Positions 1 to 10,036 of a DNA stretch of 64,000 nt are shown here, one piece after another. Position numbers and translations under genes: made by a program. Location of the stretch: assembly GCA_016713275.1 (NCBI GenBank), contig JADJPL010000016.1:101441-165440 (forward strand), given 5' to 3'. Each line of letters starts with the position of its first letter. Positions within the stretch are counted from its first letter, which is position 1. The notes beneath the pieces are model-generated. The model worked only from the letters and a program-made list of their open reading frames with translations. It was not told the DNA's origin and did no database searches. This DNA comes from Haliscomenobacter sp. GTDB taxonomy: Bacteria > Bacteroidota > Bacteroidia > Chitinophagales > Saprospiraceae.

Positions 1-2820
1 TAAACGACGCATTGGGAACCACGCCATCAATGACGGCCTGCTGCGGGTTTACGGTCGCGTTTCCAAACCAGTTGAAGAAGTATTCATCCCCAACATTTCG
101 CACTTCCGCGCCCTGGCTTCCCTGAATCATCACAGAAAAGTCGAAATTCCCAATTTGAAATTCATTGGTAAAGCTCCAAATCAGGTCTGGATAAGACCGT
201 CTCCATTTAAATCCTTCACAATGATATCCTGGGCAGAGCTGCCAATTGGATGATACGGGGTACTGACATAAATATTGGGGAGTTCCCTGTCGGCCACATA
301 CCCATAGAAGGAGGAAATAGGGTTGCCTATCAGGTTGATCCATTGGGAGTTTCTGCCGTAACTATCCTCTAAAAGGGCGCCGTTCGATTCGCCAAAATTA
401 AGCAATTCGTTTTTATTGGTGGATGCAACCAGGGTTGAACTCCATCTAAACTTCTCATTAGTCACATTAATGGTTCTTATCTCCAGCTCAACGCCCCTGT
501 TCTCTACTTCGCCCAAATTCACGATCCCACTGGTAAACCCGGTAACATAAGAAACCGGATTTTGCAACAGCAATTTATCGCTGGTTCGCACATAATAATC
601 AAATGATCCGGTAATCCGGTTATTCAAAAACCCAAAATCTAGTCCCGGACTGAATTCTCTCGATGCTTCCCATTGCAGCAGGGTATTCGCAATATTACGC
701 GCTGCGACGCCTGCAGAAATGCTGTTATTGGTAATCGCGTTGGTCGTGTTTAATAACGCCAGATAGGGGTAGGCATTGACGATATCGTCGCCAACATTAA
801 AGTTTTCATTCCCCGTTAGTCCGTAACTGACCCTAAACTTCAGCAGACTGATTACCTTGCTGTTGCTTAAGAAGTTTTCAAGGTGCGCGTTCCAACCTAC
901 AGATACTGCCGGGAAATTACCCCATTTAGAGTCTACCCCAAAAACCGAACTTCCGTCTCGCCTGAAGGACGCATTGACTAAATACTTATTTGCGAACGCA
1001 TAATTAACCCTGGCAAAATAACCGATCTTTTTTCGTTCAAAATTGAGTTCCTGATAGTTTGAGATCGTAGTTGCTCCCTGGAGGTTCTTCAGTAGATCGT
1101 TGGTAAATCCAATGCCGGAAACGGTACTGTTTTCCGATGCTCTTTTCTGGAACGTTGCCCCTGCCAGCGCTCCAAGGTCATGTTTTCCAAATGTTTTGGA
1201 ATAGTCAATCGTATTATCGGAAATCAATCTGGTGTTGTATCTGTTTTGTAAGTTATAGGCCGCGTTGCTTGGATTGGCATGGTGCAATACCCCATCATAC
1301 CGGGTTCTTTTGCGTTGTTCCAGCGTGATGCCAAGGGAAGTCTTTGCGGTAAGCGCATCGGCAATTTTATAACTTAAATACGTGGATCCCAACACATTCG
1401 TATTATACTCATAGTGTTCTCTTTCCACGTATTGCGCATAAGGGTTCTGATCGCCCGACGTGCGGGGTCTGGCTGTTTTTCCATCCCCATTCATATCTTT
1501 AAGAATCAGGTGATTCTCCAGGAAATAATCGCCTACGCCAACATTCGGATAAGTCGTTCTGTTAATATATTTCAGGGTCTCTTCGGTGTGATAGATAGGA
1601 AGCCATGGCATTTGCCTGATGGGGTTGTGTATGGACGTCGGCAAAGCCCTTCGGTTCGAGTAGGAAGGCGTGACATGCATCCCGAATTTTATTCGCTCAG
1701 ACAGTCTGGAATCCAGCTTCAAATCAACCGAATACAATTTGTAGTTATCGGTAATCACCACTCCTTCATCATGCAGATACCTCAAGGACGTACTGAATTT
1801 GGTTTTGTCCGTTCCGCCTCTTGCGGAAAGCGAGTGGCTGATCATATTTCCTCCTTCAAAAAAAACATCCTGCCAGTCTCTGTCGATCCCGGTCACGGAA
1901 ACCAACTCTTGTGCATACAGGGTTTCATCGGTAAGTTCCCCTGTTTCGGCTAATTCTTTCGCCGCCCAGCTGGCAACGGTCTTTCTGTAGGCGTCGCTTC
2001 CAAAGGCGTCTTTCCGGGCCAGGTAGGTTTCATAGCTAAATTTGGTTTTTCCTTCCTTCCCGGTCTTTGTCGTAATCAGGATAACGCCATTGGACCCCTC
2101 GCTGCCATAAATGGCTGCCGATGCCGCGTCCTTTAAAACTTCGAAAGATTCCACATTATTCATATCCAGATTGCCCAGAAAGCTGGCATCGACTACTATC
2201 CCGTCAACCACCACGGCAGGACCAGAGCTCGCGGTGATGGATCCAAACCCTCTAATCGTAATCGTAGGCGCCGCCCCTGCTTCTGCGCTGGTTGCCTGGA
2301 CATTCACGCCGGAAACTTGCCCAATTAAGGCATCGTCGACCCTGGATACGGGCATTTGATCCAGCGTTTTATTCTCCACTTTGGAAACAGACCCCGTTAA
2401 GTGGGATTTCTTTTGCGTACCGTAGCCAATCACGACGACCTCGTCGATCAATTCGGCATCGATTTCCATCACGACGTTCAAAACGGCTTGCGCGTTTACT
2501 GGTACCAGAAGTTTTTTGAAACCGATATAGCTGAATTCGAGGATGGCATTGGGCTCTACCTCAATTGCGAATTCGCCGTTTATATCAGTAACCGTACCTG
2601 AAGTGGCGCCGCTGATGACAATCGTCACGCCAACCATTGGCAAGCCATCTGCAGCCGACCGGACGGTTCCTTTAACGGTCATCGGCGCCTTTATGAATTC
2701 GGAATCAAATTCCCAATTGAGGGTATTCCCCTGTAAGAAAAGAGGAAAGCAAAACAACATCACCATAAAGCCAGCAAGCCGTTTGGATATGTTGATTCGA
2801 TTTGGTATTTTCGTTGACAT
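1..2820 (-). pseudogene. SusC/RagA-family TonB-linked outer-membrane transporter, frame broken near its C-terminus
   Basis: This is an outer-membrane TonB-dependent transporter of the SusC type, which imports oligosaccharides or other large substrates together with a SusD lipoprotein. The long frame (181-2820) has a signal peptide within residues 1-31, a carboxypeptidase-regulatory-like domain at about 48-120 (VKGTVRSAADGLPMVGVTI), the DEVVVIGYGTQKK TonB-box region near 125, a plug domain with VVVDGIVV and GVILITTKTGKEG, and then beta-barrel sequence. The frame stops at 181 just after VKDLNGDGLIQT. Bases 1-180 carry the expected next part in another frame (YPDLIWSFTNEFQIGNFDFS). The usual 10-12 residues between the DxNGDG motif and this strand are missing, so a short out-of-frame deletion is likely. 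The gene continues beyond the window, where a susD partner would be expected. The family is certain; the deletion is inferred from family comparison. Confidence 0.85.
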
Positions 2821-3137
2821 AATTCAATAGGTTTAAATTGTGTTATGTTGCTCACCTCGGGGTGAGTTTAGGTATGAAGTGGGGAAAAAAACCTTCATTC
2901 GAGCAATAAAAAGTCCAGCCGCCTGGTGTTCCCGCACCGGAGGTTGTGGTTTCGGGAGGCCCTTCGAATTCTTCAATCAGCCTACCCGTAAAGCTTGCAC
3001 CAATGAAAATTACCCACGAAGAAGGTTAGCAGTTGAAAAGCTGCTAACTTTTTTTCAGCTGCTGTTGATCGTGCTATCCATCTTTATTTGGTTGGTTTTA
3101 AATGATTAGCGTTCTCCGTTATGCCCTCGGCGATGCC
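2821..3137. other. Intergenic gap with a stem-loop (3025-3048)
   Basis: This gap lies between the GntR gene and the SusC gene, both on the minus strand. It holds a perfect 8-bp stem GTTAGCAG/CTGCTAAC (3025-3032 and 3041-3048) followed on the plus strand by seven T. That would terminate plus-strand transcription, but both neighbours run on the minus strand, so its role is unclear. The SusC promoter presumably also lies here. I see no convincing gene. Confidence 0.5.
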
Positions 3138-3863
3138 CTAGTCCGTTCCGTTCAGTCTTCCATTTTTCAGCGTATAACTGTAGTCCAGCACATCCTTCAA
3201 ATGCACCCGCATGGCAGCGCCAGCCTTCTCCGGTTCCTGATTCGCAATGTGATCGAGAATTATTTGATGCTCCTCCAACGCCCGGTGGAAACGTCCGGCC
3301 TTGCAGATGTCCAGTTTGATAAAGCTGTTTACGATATCCGGGGTGATAATCAGCATCAGCGACTTAAGCACGGAGTTTTTGCTGGCTTCCGCAATCTTCA
3401 GATGGAACATCAGGTCTTCTTCCACCCCCTGCTCTTCCCGCAGCACTTTCTCCTGATAAGCATCCAGGGCTTTTTGGATATTGATGAGGTCTTCTGGAGT
3501 CCGCCTTTTGGCAGCGAGGGTGGCTGCCTGGGTTTCGAGCAGCACCCTCGTTTCTACGAGGGAGGCAAAGTCGCTGTTCTCCAATTGCAAAATGTCGGAA
3601 ATAAGCCCTTCCAGGGCCGTGATGCCCATGCCGGCCACCACCGTGCCGCTTTGGGGCTGGGTTTTCAGAATGCCATAAAATTCAAGCTTTTGCAAAGCTT
3701 CCCGCACGTAGGTGCGGCCAACGCCAAATTTCTCGGCGAGCTTGCGCTCCGGTGGAAGGCGATCGCCGGGCTTTAGCTGACCAGAAAGGATCAACTCCCG
3801 GATTTGCCGGCTGATTTTGTCGGCTGGGCTTTCGATGGTTATTTCGCTGAAGTTCTCTAACAT
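3138..3863 (-). CDS. FadR-subfamily GntR transcriptional regulator (FCD ligand domain)
   Basis: This 241-residue cytoplasmic repressor/activator has a GntR winged helix at residues 12-78 (DRLPPERKLAEKFGVGRTYV, then VREALQKLEFYGILKTQPQSG) and an all-helical FCD domain at about 100-230. The FCD metal or ligand site is visible as D-x3-H in EEDLMFHLKIAE plus later histidines in EEHQIILDHI and MRVHLKDV. FCD regulators usually respond to small organic acids. It lies upstream of the SusC gene on the same strand and is divergent from the MFS carrier. A paired palindrome of the FadR type sits just upstream of its start, suggesting that it controls itself and perhaps the divergent transporter. The effector is unknown. 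Family assignment is secure; the regulon is inference. Confidence 0.9.
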   Translation of the reverse strand: MLENFSEITIESPADKISRQIRELILSGQLKPGDRLPPERKLAEKFGVGRTYVREALQKLEFYGILKTQPQSGTVVAGMGITALEGLISDILQLENSDFASLVETRVLLETQAATLAAKRRTPEDLINIQKALDAYQEKVLREEQGVEEDLMFHLKIAEASKNSVLKSLMLIITPDIVNSFIKLDICKAGRFHRALEEHQIILDHIANQEPEKAGAAMRVHLKDVLDYSYTLKNGRLNGTD

Positions 3864-3876
3864 AAGCTGGTGGTTT

Positions 3877-3906
3877 ATTGGTCGACTAGCAATTGGTCGA
3901 CCAATT
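3877..3906. promoter_or_regulatory. Tandem FadR/GntR-type operator
   Basis: A perfect 16-bp palindrome AATTGGTCGACCAATT (3891-3906) lies 27 bp upstream of the GntR start. It is preceded by a second copy, ATTGGTCGAC (3877-3886), so the two sites are 15 bp apart and largely on one helix face. The core TGGTnnACCA is the known form of FadR-subfamily operators. Autoregulation and control of the divergent MFS gene are inferred from position. Confidence 0.7.
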
Positions 3907-4289
3907 TTTCAATGAGCCTAAGGTAATGCTTAGTTGTTTCTTTTTCAATTTTTTCGAAAAAAAATTGAAATCATTCGTTTTAGTATATTTTTTCGAAAAT
4001 AACCTGATTTAATTTTGTATTCAAATCCAATTATAGCCTAAAAAGAAGGAATTCAATAAAGAATCCAAAACCCACCCTACTGGGCATTGCGGAAACGGCC
4101 CAGACAAACGAAAACACCCAGCAGGGCATACCAAACCCCATCCCTTTGGGTCAGCAAAGGGCGCCCAAAGGAAATAAATCCGGACAGAACAAAACCAGCT
4201 CTGGCCTTCAGGAAAAACCCCAAACCAATTGGTATTCAGGAAAATTTTCCTTACGTTGGGCTAAGTTATCTACCAAATTGCCTAACCAT
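3907..4289. other. Upstream region of the MFS gene: A/T inverted repeat, possible promoter, palindrome fragment
   Basis: No gene is seen. There is an A/T-rich inverted repeat TTTCAATTTTTT/AAAAAATTGAAA within 3943-3970. A TAATTTTG box at 4010-4017 matches the Bacteroidota -7 element TAnnTTTG and could start a leader of about 270 nt to the MFS gene. At about 4075-4130 the pair CTACTGGGCATT...ACACCCAGCAG resembles the arms of the dispersed palindromes near 9.6 kb and 9.45 kb. Confidence 0.4.
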
Positions 4290-5678
4290 ATGACCTTTCT
4301 TTCAAAAGACTCCACCATTGCGCCTGCAGGCTTCAACCGCTGGCGGGTACCGGTGGCAGCCCTGTGCATCCACCTCTGCATTGGGCAGATTTACGCGTTC
4401 AGCGTATTCAACAAACCATTGAGCCTGCTCCTGGGCGTTTCGGCTCCTTCTCCAGACGACTGGTCGCTTACCCAATTGGGCTGGATTTTCAGTCTGGCCC
4501 TGTTTTTCCTGGGCGCTTCGGCGGCCACCTTCGGCAAGTGGATGGAAAAGGCTGGCCCGCGGAAGGCCATGTTTGCCGCAGCGCTTTGCTTCAGTACCGG
4601 GTTCTTCCTTTCGGCATTGGGCATTTACCTGCACCAACTCTGGCTGTTGTATCTCGGCTCCGGCGTGGTGGGCGGTATCGGGCTGGGCCTGGGGTACATA
4701 TCGCCCGTGTCAACCCTGATCAAATGGTTCCCCGACCGGCCAGGCATGGCCACCGGCATGGCCATCATGGGTTTTGGCGGAGGCGGTATGATCGCCTCGC
4801 CGTTATCGGTTTCCCTGATGGACCGCTTCCGCAGCGCTTCGTCAACAGGGGTGGGCGAAACCTTCATGGCGATGGGGGCCATTTACCTGGTCGTGATGCT
4901 ATTTGGCGCGTTTCTGGTACGGGTGCCTGCTCCAGGCTGGCAACCTAAGGGCTTCGATGCCTCCCGTATACAGGAGAAAAAAATGGTGACTACCCAACAC
5001 GTGCTGGTTGATAATGCCGTAAAAACCCGTCAGTTTTATCTGCTCTTTGGCGTGCTCATGCTCAATGTAACTGCAGGAATTGGCGTACTCGGCCAGGCAT
5101 CGGTTATGATCCAGGAGCTGTTTTCCGAGACTTCCGTTGGGGTAGCCAAAGCCATCGATGCCCAGGAAGCCGCTGGGTTCGTGATGTTACTGAGTTTGTT
5201 TAATATGGCAGGACGGTTCTTCTGGTCCTCCCTATCCGATTATATTGGCCGCCGCAACACCTATATCGTCTTTTTTTCGCTGGGTATCGTATTGTATGCC
5301 GCCATTCCCACTGTTGGCGGATCCGGCTCGGTCGTATTGTTCATCGCCGCCTTTGCCGTTATTATGAGTATGTACGGCGGCGGCTTTGCCACGATACCTG
5401 CTTACCTGCGCGATTTGTTTGGCTCAAGGCAGGTAGGCGCCATTCATGGCCGATTGCTGCTGGCCTGGTCGGCAGCGGCTATCCTTGGCCCCGTGCTCAT
5501 CAACTACCTGCGGCAATATCAACTGGAAGTAAAAGGGCTTCCCGCCGCCGAAGTGTATTCGGTGACCATGTACATCATGGCCGGGTTACTCCTCATCGGG
5601 CTGTTCTGCAACCTGCTCGTAACCCCTGTTGAGGAAAAGCACTATGAAAAGGAACCCGAGGCGTTGGGATATGCCTGA
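4290..5678 (+). CDS. OFA-family major facilitator (oxalate/formate antiporter-like)
   Basis: This inner-membrane carrier of about 462 residues has 12 predicted hydrophobic segments. The open frame extends upstream to 4146, but that extension is polar and repeat-derived, so I chose the ATG at 4290 (MTFLSKDSTIAPAGFNRWRV). Family signatures are WRVPVAALCIHLCIGQIYAFSV in TM1, GGIGLGLGYISPVSTLIKWF with FPDRPGMATGMAIMGFGGG, and the later NMAGRFFWSSLSDYIGRR loop. OFA carriers move small carboxylates such as oxalate, formate or related monocarboxylates; the substrate cannot be read here. It sits between a FadR-type regulator and a sensor protein often linked to acetate-type symporters, which fits carboxylate transport. 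The final residues (VTPVEEKHYEKEPEALGYA) are cytoplasmic. Confidence 0.85.
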   Translation: MTFLSKDSTIAPAGFNRWRVPVAALCIHLCIGQIYAFSVFNKPLSLLLGVSAPSPDDWSLTQLGWIFSLALFFLGASAATFGKWMEKAGPRKAMFAAALCFSTGFFLSALGIYLHQLWLLYLGSGVVGGIGLGLGYISPVSTLIKWFPDRPGMATGMAIMGFGGGGMIASPLSVSLMDRFRSASSTGVGETFMAMGAIYLVVMLFGAFLVRVPAPGWQPKGFDASRIQEKKMVTTQHVLVDNAVKTRQFYLLFGVLMLNVTAGIGVLGQASVMIQELFSETSVGVAKAIDAQEAAGFVMLLSLFNMAGRFFWSSLSDYIGRRNTYIVFFSLGIVLYAAIPTVGGSGSVVLFIAAFAVIMSMYGGGFATIPAYLRDLFGSRQVGAIHGRLLLAWSAAAILGPVLINYLRQYQLEVKGLPAAEVYSVTMYIMAGLLLIGLFCNLLVTPVEEKHYEKEPEALGYA

Positions 5679-5726
5679 CACCACATGGCTTGGTCCAGCC
5701 GTGCGCTTTAATATACTCCAATTGAA

Positions 5727-8585
5727 ATGAAAAGATTTCATCTGAGAATATTCCTTCCCACCATCTTGTCGATGCTCCTGTTCATCCTCACGATTTTTCT
5801 GATCCTCATCCCCAGGTATCAGCAAAACATCATGGACGGCAAGAGGGAAATGATCATGGAGTTGACCAATGCCGCGCTGAGCATCTTATCGAAATACGAA
5901 ACCGACGAAAGAGAAGGGATTCTGGATCGGGAAGAAGCGCAGCAGACGGCCATTTCCAGAATCCAATACCTGCGGTACGGGGATGAAAACAAAGATTATT
6001 TCTGGATTACCGACCTGCACCCCACCATGGTCGTCCATCCGTTCCGTAACGACCTGAATGGCCAGGACCTTAGCAATCTTACAGACCCGCATGGAAAAAA
6101 ACTCTTTGTAGAATTCGTCGAGGTAGTAAAGAAATCGCAAGAAGGATATGTGGATTATATGTGGCAATGGAAAGACGACTCTTTGCATATTGTACCGAAG
6201 TTATCGTACGTGAAGATTTTTAAGCCCTGGGGTTGGGTGATTGGCACAGGGGTCTATATAGAAGATGTGAAAAAGGAGATTTCCGCGCTTACGGCAAGCA
6301 TGGTGCGGATTTCCATCGGAATTTCTATAGCCCTCGCGGCGTTGTTGTTCTACCTTTCCAATCAAAGTATCACCAGCGAACGGAAACGGATCGAGGCAGA
6401 AACGGAGCTGCACAAGTCGAGAGAAAAATTTCGCACCCTGGTCGAAGCGGCCACCGAAGGCTTGCTGATGGTGAATGATGGGAAGATCAGCTTTTCGAAC
6501 AGCGTGATCAGCAAAATGACCGGGTATTCCAGCGATGAATTGACCCGCCTTTCCCTTCGCCAACTGATTAGCAAAACGAACAATACGGACCTCATCGATG
6601 CCTTTTCGGAAGAAACCGTCAAGGAAGGTAAGTACGAACTGAACCTCGCCAGGAAAAATGGCGGATTGCTGGAAGTCCTGGTAACTTCGTCCAAGACAGA
6701 ATTTTACGGAAAAACGGTTAACATCATCATCGTTAAAGATATATCCGTCGAAGGGAATAACTCCATTCCTTCGGTGGAGTACCAAAAACTGATCAGCACG
6801 CTTGAAATTGGATTTTTCAAGGCGGCTATCCATTCCAAAGGGAATTTCATCTACGCCAACCAAACCGCTATCCGGATGCTGGGGTACGACACGTTCGAAG
6901 AGCTGGCGTCCGTGCCTGTTCTCGGATTGTTGTCCGATCCTGAAGAAAGAATAAACATCCGAAATCAATTGCTGGAACATGGTTTTTTGAAGAATAAAAT
7001 TCTCCGCATCCATACCCAAAAAGGGGCGGCATTATTTGTTTCTGTATCGATGGTGGTGGTGCATAAGGAAAATCACGATGACCTGATTTGCGACGGCATT
7101 ATGGAAGATATTACAAATCAGGAAAATCAAAGAACCAGGTATGAACACCTGATTGCCGGCCTGCAGGCACAGCACTTGATATGGCATCGGCAAGTCAGCG
7201 AATTTGTGCGCCCGGTGGGCGCCATAGATGCCGATTCGACCATTTCCGACGTACTCAGGAAGCTGTCGAAAAGCAACGCGGGCTGCTTATTACTCACGAA
7301 AAATGGAAAAGACCTCCTGGGAATCCTCACCAATACCGACGTGCAGAAACGGATTTACGAACTGGAGCTTAGCCTCGACAATCCGGCCTACCTGATTATG
7401 AGTTCCCCGGTGCAGTATATTGCCGAAACCATGCACGTGGTCGACGCGTTGCGCCTCAGCGGATCAAAAAACATCCATCACCTGGTGGTGCGAAATTCGG
7501 CGCGGGAAATTGTGGGAATATTGAGAATAGACGATATATACAGCGAAGCGATTGGTTCGGGTTATCCCTTTGATGCCGAGATATGGAAAGCGGAAACACC
7601 CGATGACTTGCAGAAGAGCTATTTAAATTTCCGGCACTTCATCCATCCCCTTGTGAAAAGCGAGGTGTCTGCTAAAATCATCACCCGAATCACTACCTCT
7701 TTTTCCGATGCGCTAATCCACCAGATCATAAAGATGGCCATCGATCAGGTTGGCCCACCTCCGGTAGACTTCTCCTTTATCTGTTTGGGAAGCGAGGGGC
7801 GCGAAGAGGAGACGTTGCTGACGGATCAGGACAACGCCCTCATTTATGAGGATGTTCTTCCGGTCAATGAAAAAGAGGTCAAGGCCTATTTTAATACCCT
7901 TGGGGAAATCATCTGTAACCACCTGAACCACGCCGGGTACAGTTTTTGCCCAGGAAACATTATGGCGAAAAACCCGAAGTGGTGTGGGCCGCTGAGTTTA
8001 TGGGAACACTATTTCACGAGCTGGATGGCGTTGCCGGAACAGCAGCAGCTCCTGGACGCATCGATATTTTTTGATTTCCGCAAGGTGTATGGGCCCGATG
8101 TTTTTACGGAAAAGCTGCACCAACGAATCGCTGCCAATACCCGCGAATATCCCCTGTTCTTATATCACCTGGCCAACAATACGGTCCAAACCAAAGCCGA
8201 GCACCTGCCTGCCGGCATCCTGGCCGAAAAAAGTGCCGATAGCGTAGATTTGAAAAACGCCCTGATCCCTATTACGATGTTTGCCAGAACGTATGCCCTG
8301 CAAAACGATATCCGGTGTTCCAACACCATCGACCGGCTTACGGCCCTGAAAACGCAGCGCCTGGTCAGTGAAGCAACCATTGACGACATCGTTTACTCCT
8401 ACAACTTCCTGATGAAGCTGCGTTTCCGCAACCAGGTATCCTTATCTGAAAAAAACCTGCCCCTAACCAACCAACTGCACTACAAAACCCTGCCCGAACA
8501 GGAAATATACCTGCTAAAAAAAGTGCTCTCCTCCATCCGCGATTATCAGAACAAAATAAAGTCCGATTTCAAGATCACGATATAG
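5727..8585 (+). CDS. Membrane sensor: Cache - PAS - PAS - CBS pair - DUF294 nucleotidyltransferase-like
   Basis: This 952-residue signalling protein has a first membrane helix at about 8-28, a periplasmic single-Cache domain at about 35-180 (DENKDYFWITDLHPTMVVHP and PWGWVIGTGVYIEDV), and a second membrane helix at about 193-212. PAS domains follow at about 230-345 and 350-465, then a CBS pair at about 504-611. Next comes a DUF294/GlnD-type nucleotidyltransferase domain with GSEGREEETLLTDQDNALIY at about 687, matching GS-x-GR-x-E-x6-DxD, and the DUF294 C-terminal domain at about 810-945. CBS-DUF294 proteins are commonly encoded beside SSS acetate-type symporters and their small subunit, as here. 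It probably couples external small-ligand sensing and cytosolic nucleotide binding to transport by modifying or binding a partner. No kinase or cyclase domain is present. Output activity is unknown. Confidence 0.85.
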   Translation: MKRFHLRIFLPTILSMLLFILTIFLILIPRYQQNIMDGKREMIMELTNAALSILSKYETDEREGILDREEAQQTAISRIQYLRYGDENKDYFWITDLHPTMVVHPFRNDLNGQDLSNLTDPHGKKLFVEFVEVVKKSQEGYVDYMWQWKDDSLHIVPKLSYVKIFKPWGWVIGTGVYIEDVKKEISALTASMVRISIGISIALAALLFYLSNQSITSERKRIEAETELHKSREKFRTLVEAATEGLLMVNDGKISFSNSVISKMTGYSSDELTRLSLRQLISKTNNTDLIDAFSEETVKEGKYELNLARKNGGLLEVLVTSSKTEFYGKTVNIIIVKDISVEGNNSIPSVEYQKLISTLEIGFFKAAIHSKGNFIYANQTAIRMLGYDTFEELASVPVLGLLSDPEERINIRNQLLEHGFLKNKILRIHTQKGAALFVSVSMVVVHKENHDDLICDGIMEDITNQENQRTRYEHLIAGLQAQHLIWHRQVSEFVRPVGAIDADSTISDVLRKLSKSNAGCLLLTKNGKDLLGILTNTDVQKRIYELELSLDNPAYLIMSSPVQYIAETMHVVDALRLSGSKNIHHLVVRNSAREIVGILRIDDIYSEAIGSGYPFDAEIWKAETPDDLQKSYLNFRHFIHPLVKSEVSAKIITRITTSFSDALIHQIIKMAIDQVGPPPVDFSFICLGSEGREEETLLTDQDNALIYEDVLPVNEKEVKAYFNTLGEIICNHLNHAGYSFCPGNIMAKNPKWCGPLSLWEHYFTSWMALPEQQQLLDASIFFDFRKVYGPDVFTEKLHQRIAANTREYPLFLYHLANNTVQTKAEHLPAGILAEKSADSVDLKNALIPITMFARTYALQNDIRCSNTIDRLTALKTQRLVSEATIDDIVYSYNFLMKLRFRNQVSLSEKNLPLTNQLHYKTLPEQEIYLLKKVLSSIRDYQNKIKSDFKITI

Positions 8586-8589
8586 GCAG

Positions 8590-9290
8590 TTATAGCGACA
8601 CGTAGGCATTGCGCCGGAAGGCGCCATGCTCGTTCAAATCGACATACCCCAGTTGGTTGGTCAGCAGAATGGTTTGGCCAATTTGAACCGGTTTGGTGTT
8701 GTGGTGGCTGTGGCCATAGATCCAGAAACGGGCATTGCTCTCCCGCACGAAGCCAGTTAAATCCACACAAAACTCCTCATTGATCGGGCTTATTTGGTGC
8801 ATGCGGGAGCTGCACAAAGGGGAAGGCAGGTGGTGGGTCACCACCACAAACGGACGATGTTGCCCGCGGATGGCCTCGTCTAAAAAACGGACGCTCTCCT
8901 CGTGCAGCCGGTTAAAATCAGCAGCCCGGAGCTTTCTGTTTTTATAGGAAATACAATCAAAATCGGCCATTTGCTGCTCGATCAGCTTTTCTTTCTCCGG
9001 ACTGATCTTCGACCACATCGTGCTAAAAATCAGCGAAACGCCTCCATATTCGATCACCGTGTTATTGACGATGCTGATTTTGGGGTGTATCTGCTTGTGC
9101 ATGGAGCTGCCGTAACCAGCCAGGTCGTGGTAATAGTAAAAAAAGGGCTTTTCATGTGTTCATCGTGCAGCGGAACGATATCTCCGGCTAAGATCAAAAT
9201 TTCCCCAACTACCTCAAGCGGATTGGAGAATATATACCGGTTGTTGCGCTCAAACTCCAGATGCAGATCCGAACAGTATTGTATTCTCAT
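8590..9290 (-). pseudogene. Calcineurin-like metallophosphoesterase with internal deletion and frameshift
   Basis: The N-terminal part starts at 9290 (MRIQYCSDLHLEF), holding the DxH motif and the LILAGDI motif. After MKSPFF the frame changes at a T7 run (about 9137-9143). The rest continues from about 9130 to 8590 in another frame: YYYHDLAGYGSSMHKQI, FSTMWSKISPEKE, VVTHHLPSP, WIYGHSHHNT and LLTNQLGYV. The segment that should contain the GNHE metal motif, about 18 residues between MKSPFF and YYYHDLAG, is absent, so this is more than a single-base slip. The intact family is a cytosolic metal-dependent phosphoesterase of about 250 residues. It is on the opposite strand to the surrounding transport block. 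Broken as read, and probably inactive unless the gap is an assembly artefact. Confidence 0.8.
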
Positions 9291-9745
9291 TTTTTGAAGG
9301 TTAATACCCGAAACGAAGTGGTTTGGGGAAATTAGCGGGCAACTGGATAGGACGCCAACATCCCAAATTTTCGCAAACGTTGCGTTCAAAAGCAAAAACC
9401 TTGAAAATTACGGAAAATCCCATAAAGGCAAAAGTTTTCTCCACCCTACTGGGCATTTTTCGGCGAACCCGCTGTAGCCGCCAAATTTATTTGGTCGTTC
9501 TTATTTGGTAAGAAAAGATTTCATTATATTTATACGGACTGTAAAGTAATTTAAGGCATGTAACTATAAGGGATAAAAAAATGCCATTCTCTGTGCTTCG
9601 GAAATATCATACTACTGGACATTTTGGAAACGAGACCTTCCAGGTTTGCGAAACCTGGAAGGTCTGGGCCCCAGGAAAACGAAAATGTCCCGTAGTCAGC
9701 GGAAATATACATGACGATTTTTTCACTTAAAACCAACGAAACGAT
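9291..9745. other. Intergenic region upstream of the symporter operon
   Basis: No credible gene. It holds a palindrome fragment at about 9446-9480 (CCTACTGGGCATTTTTCGGCG) and the full palindromic element at 9612-9695. The promoter of the DUF485-symporter operon should lie between these and 9746, but I cannot fix it. Confidence 0.5.
9612..9695. repeat. Dispersed nested palindrome, copy 1 (family A)
   Basis: The outer arms are CTACTGGACATTTT and its near-complement AAAATGTCCCGTAG (one mismatch). They enclose a perfect 33-nt hairpin (9633-9665) with 15-nt arms AGACCTTCCAGGTTT around a GCG loop. The same 33-nt core recurs exactly at 45161-45193 and in decayed form at 15632-15700. Confidence 0.85.
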
Positions 9746-10018
9746 ATGTTACACGAACCCGCAGCGAAGATTGAAACCGACAAGGCTGCATCAAAAAAGG
9801 CAAAATTAGGGGTAAAGATGTTTCTGTTTTACACGCTGGTGTATGCAGGATTTGTTTTCATTGGTCTGACCAGACCAGAATGGATGGGATTGGAGGCCAT
9901 CGGCGAGCTCAATGTAGCGATTGTATATGGTTTCGGATTGATCGTGCTGGCAATAATTATGGGATTCATCTATAATTATTTATGCACAAAGATGGAGGAC
10001 GAAATGAACAAACACTAA
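9746..10018 (+). CDS. DUF485-type small membrane subunit of an SSS symporter
   Basis: This 90-residue inner-membrane protein has two hydrophobic helices (about 25-45 and 57-80) and polar ends. The pattern GELNVAIVYGFGLIVLAII followed by a short charged tail (CTKMEDEMNKH) is typical of DUF485 (YjcH-like) proteins. These are encoded directly before acetate-type sodium:solute symporters and are thought to act as a small partner subunit. The symporter gene starts 18 nt downstream in the same direction, so the two form an operon. The exact contribution of the small subunit to transport is not settled in the family. Confidence 0.8.
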   Translation: MLHEPAAKIETDKAASKKAKLGVKMFLFYTLVYAGFVFIGLTRPEWMGLEAIGELNVAIVYGFGLIVLAIIMGFIYNYLCTKMEDEMNKH

Positions 10019-10036
10019 CCACACAAAGCCTACGTT

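Noticed and set aside
2840..3109. Small plus-strand frame between the SusC and GntR genes
   Set aside because: No homology-like pattern; it covers the promoter and stem-loop region.
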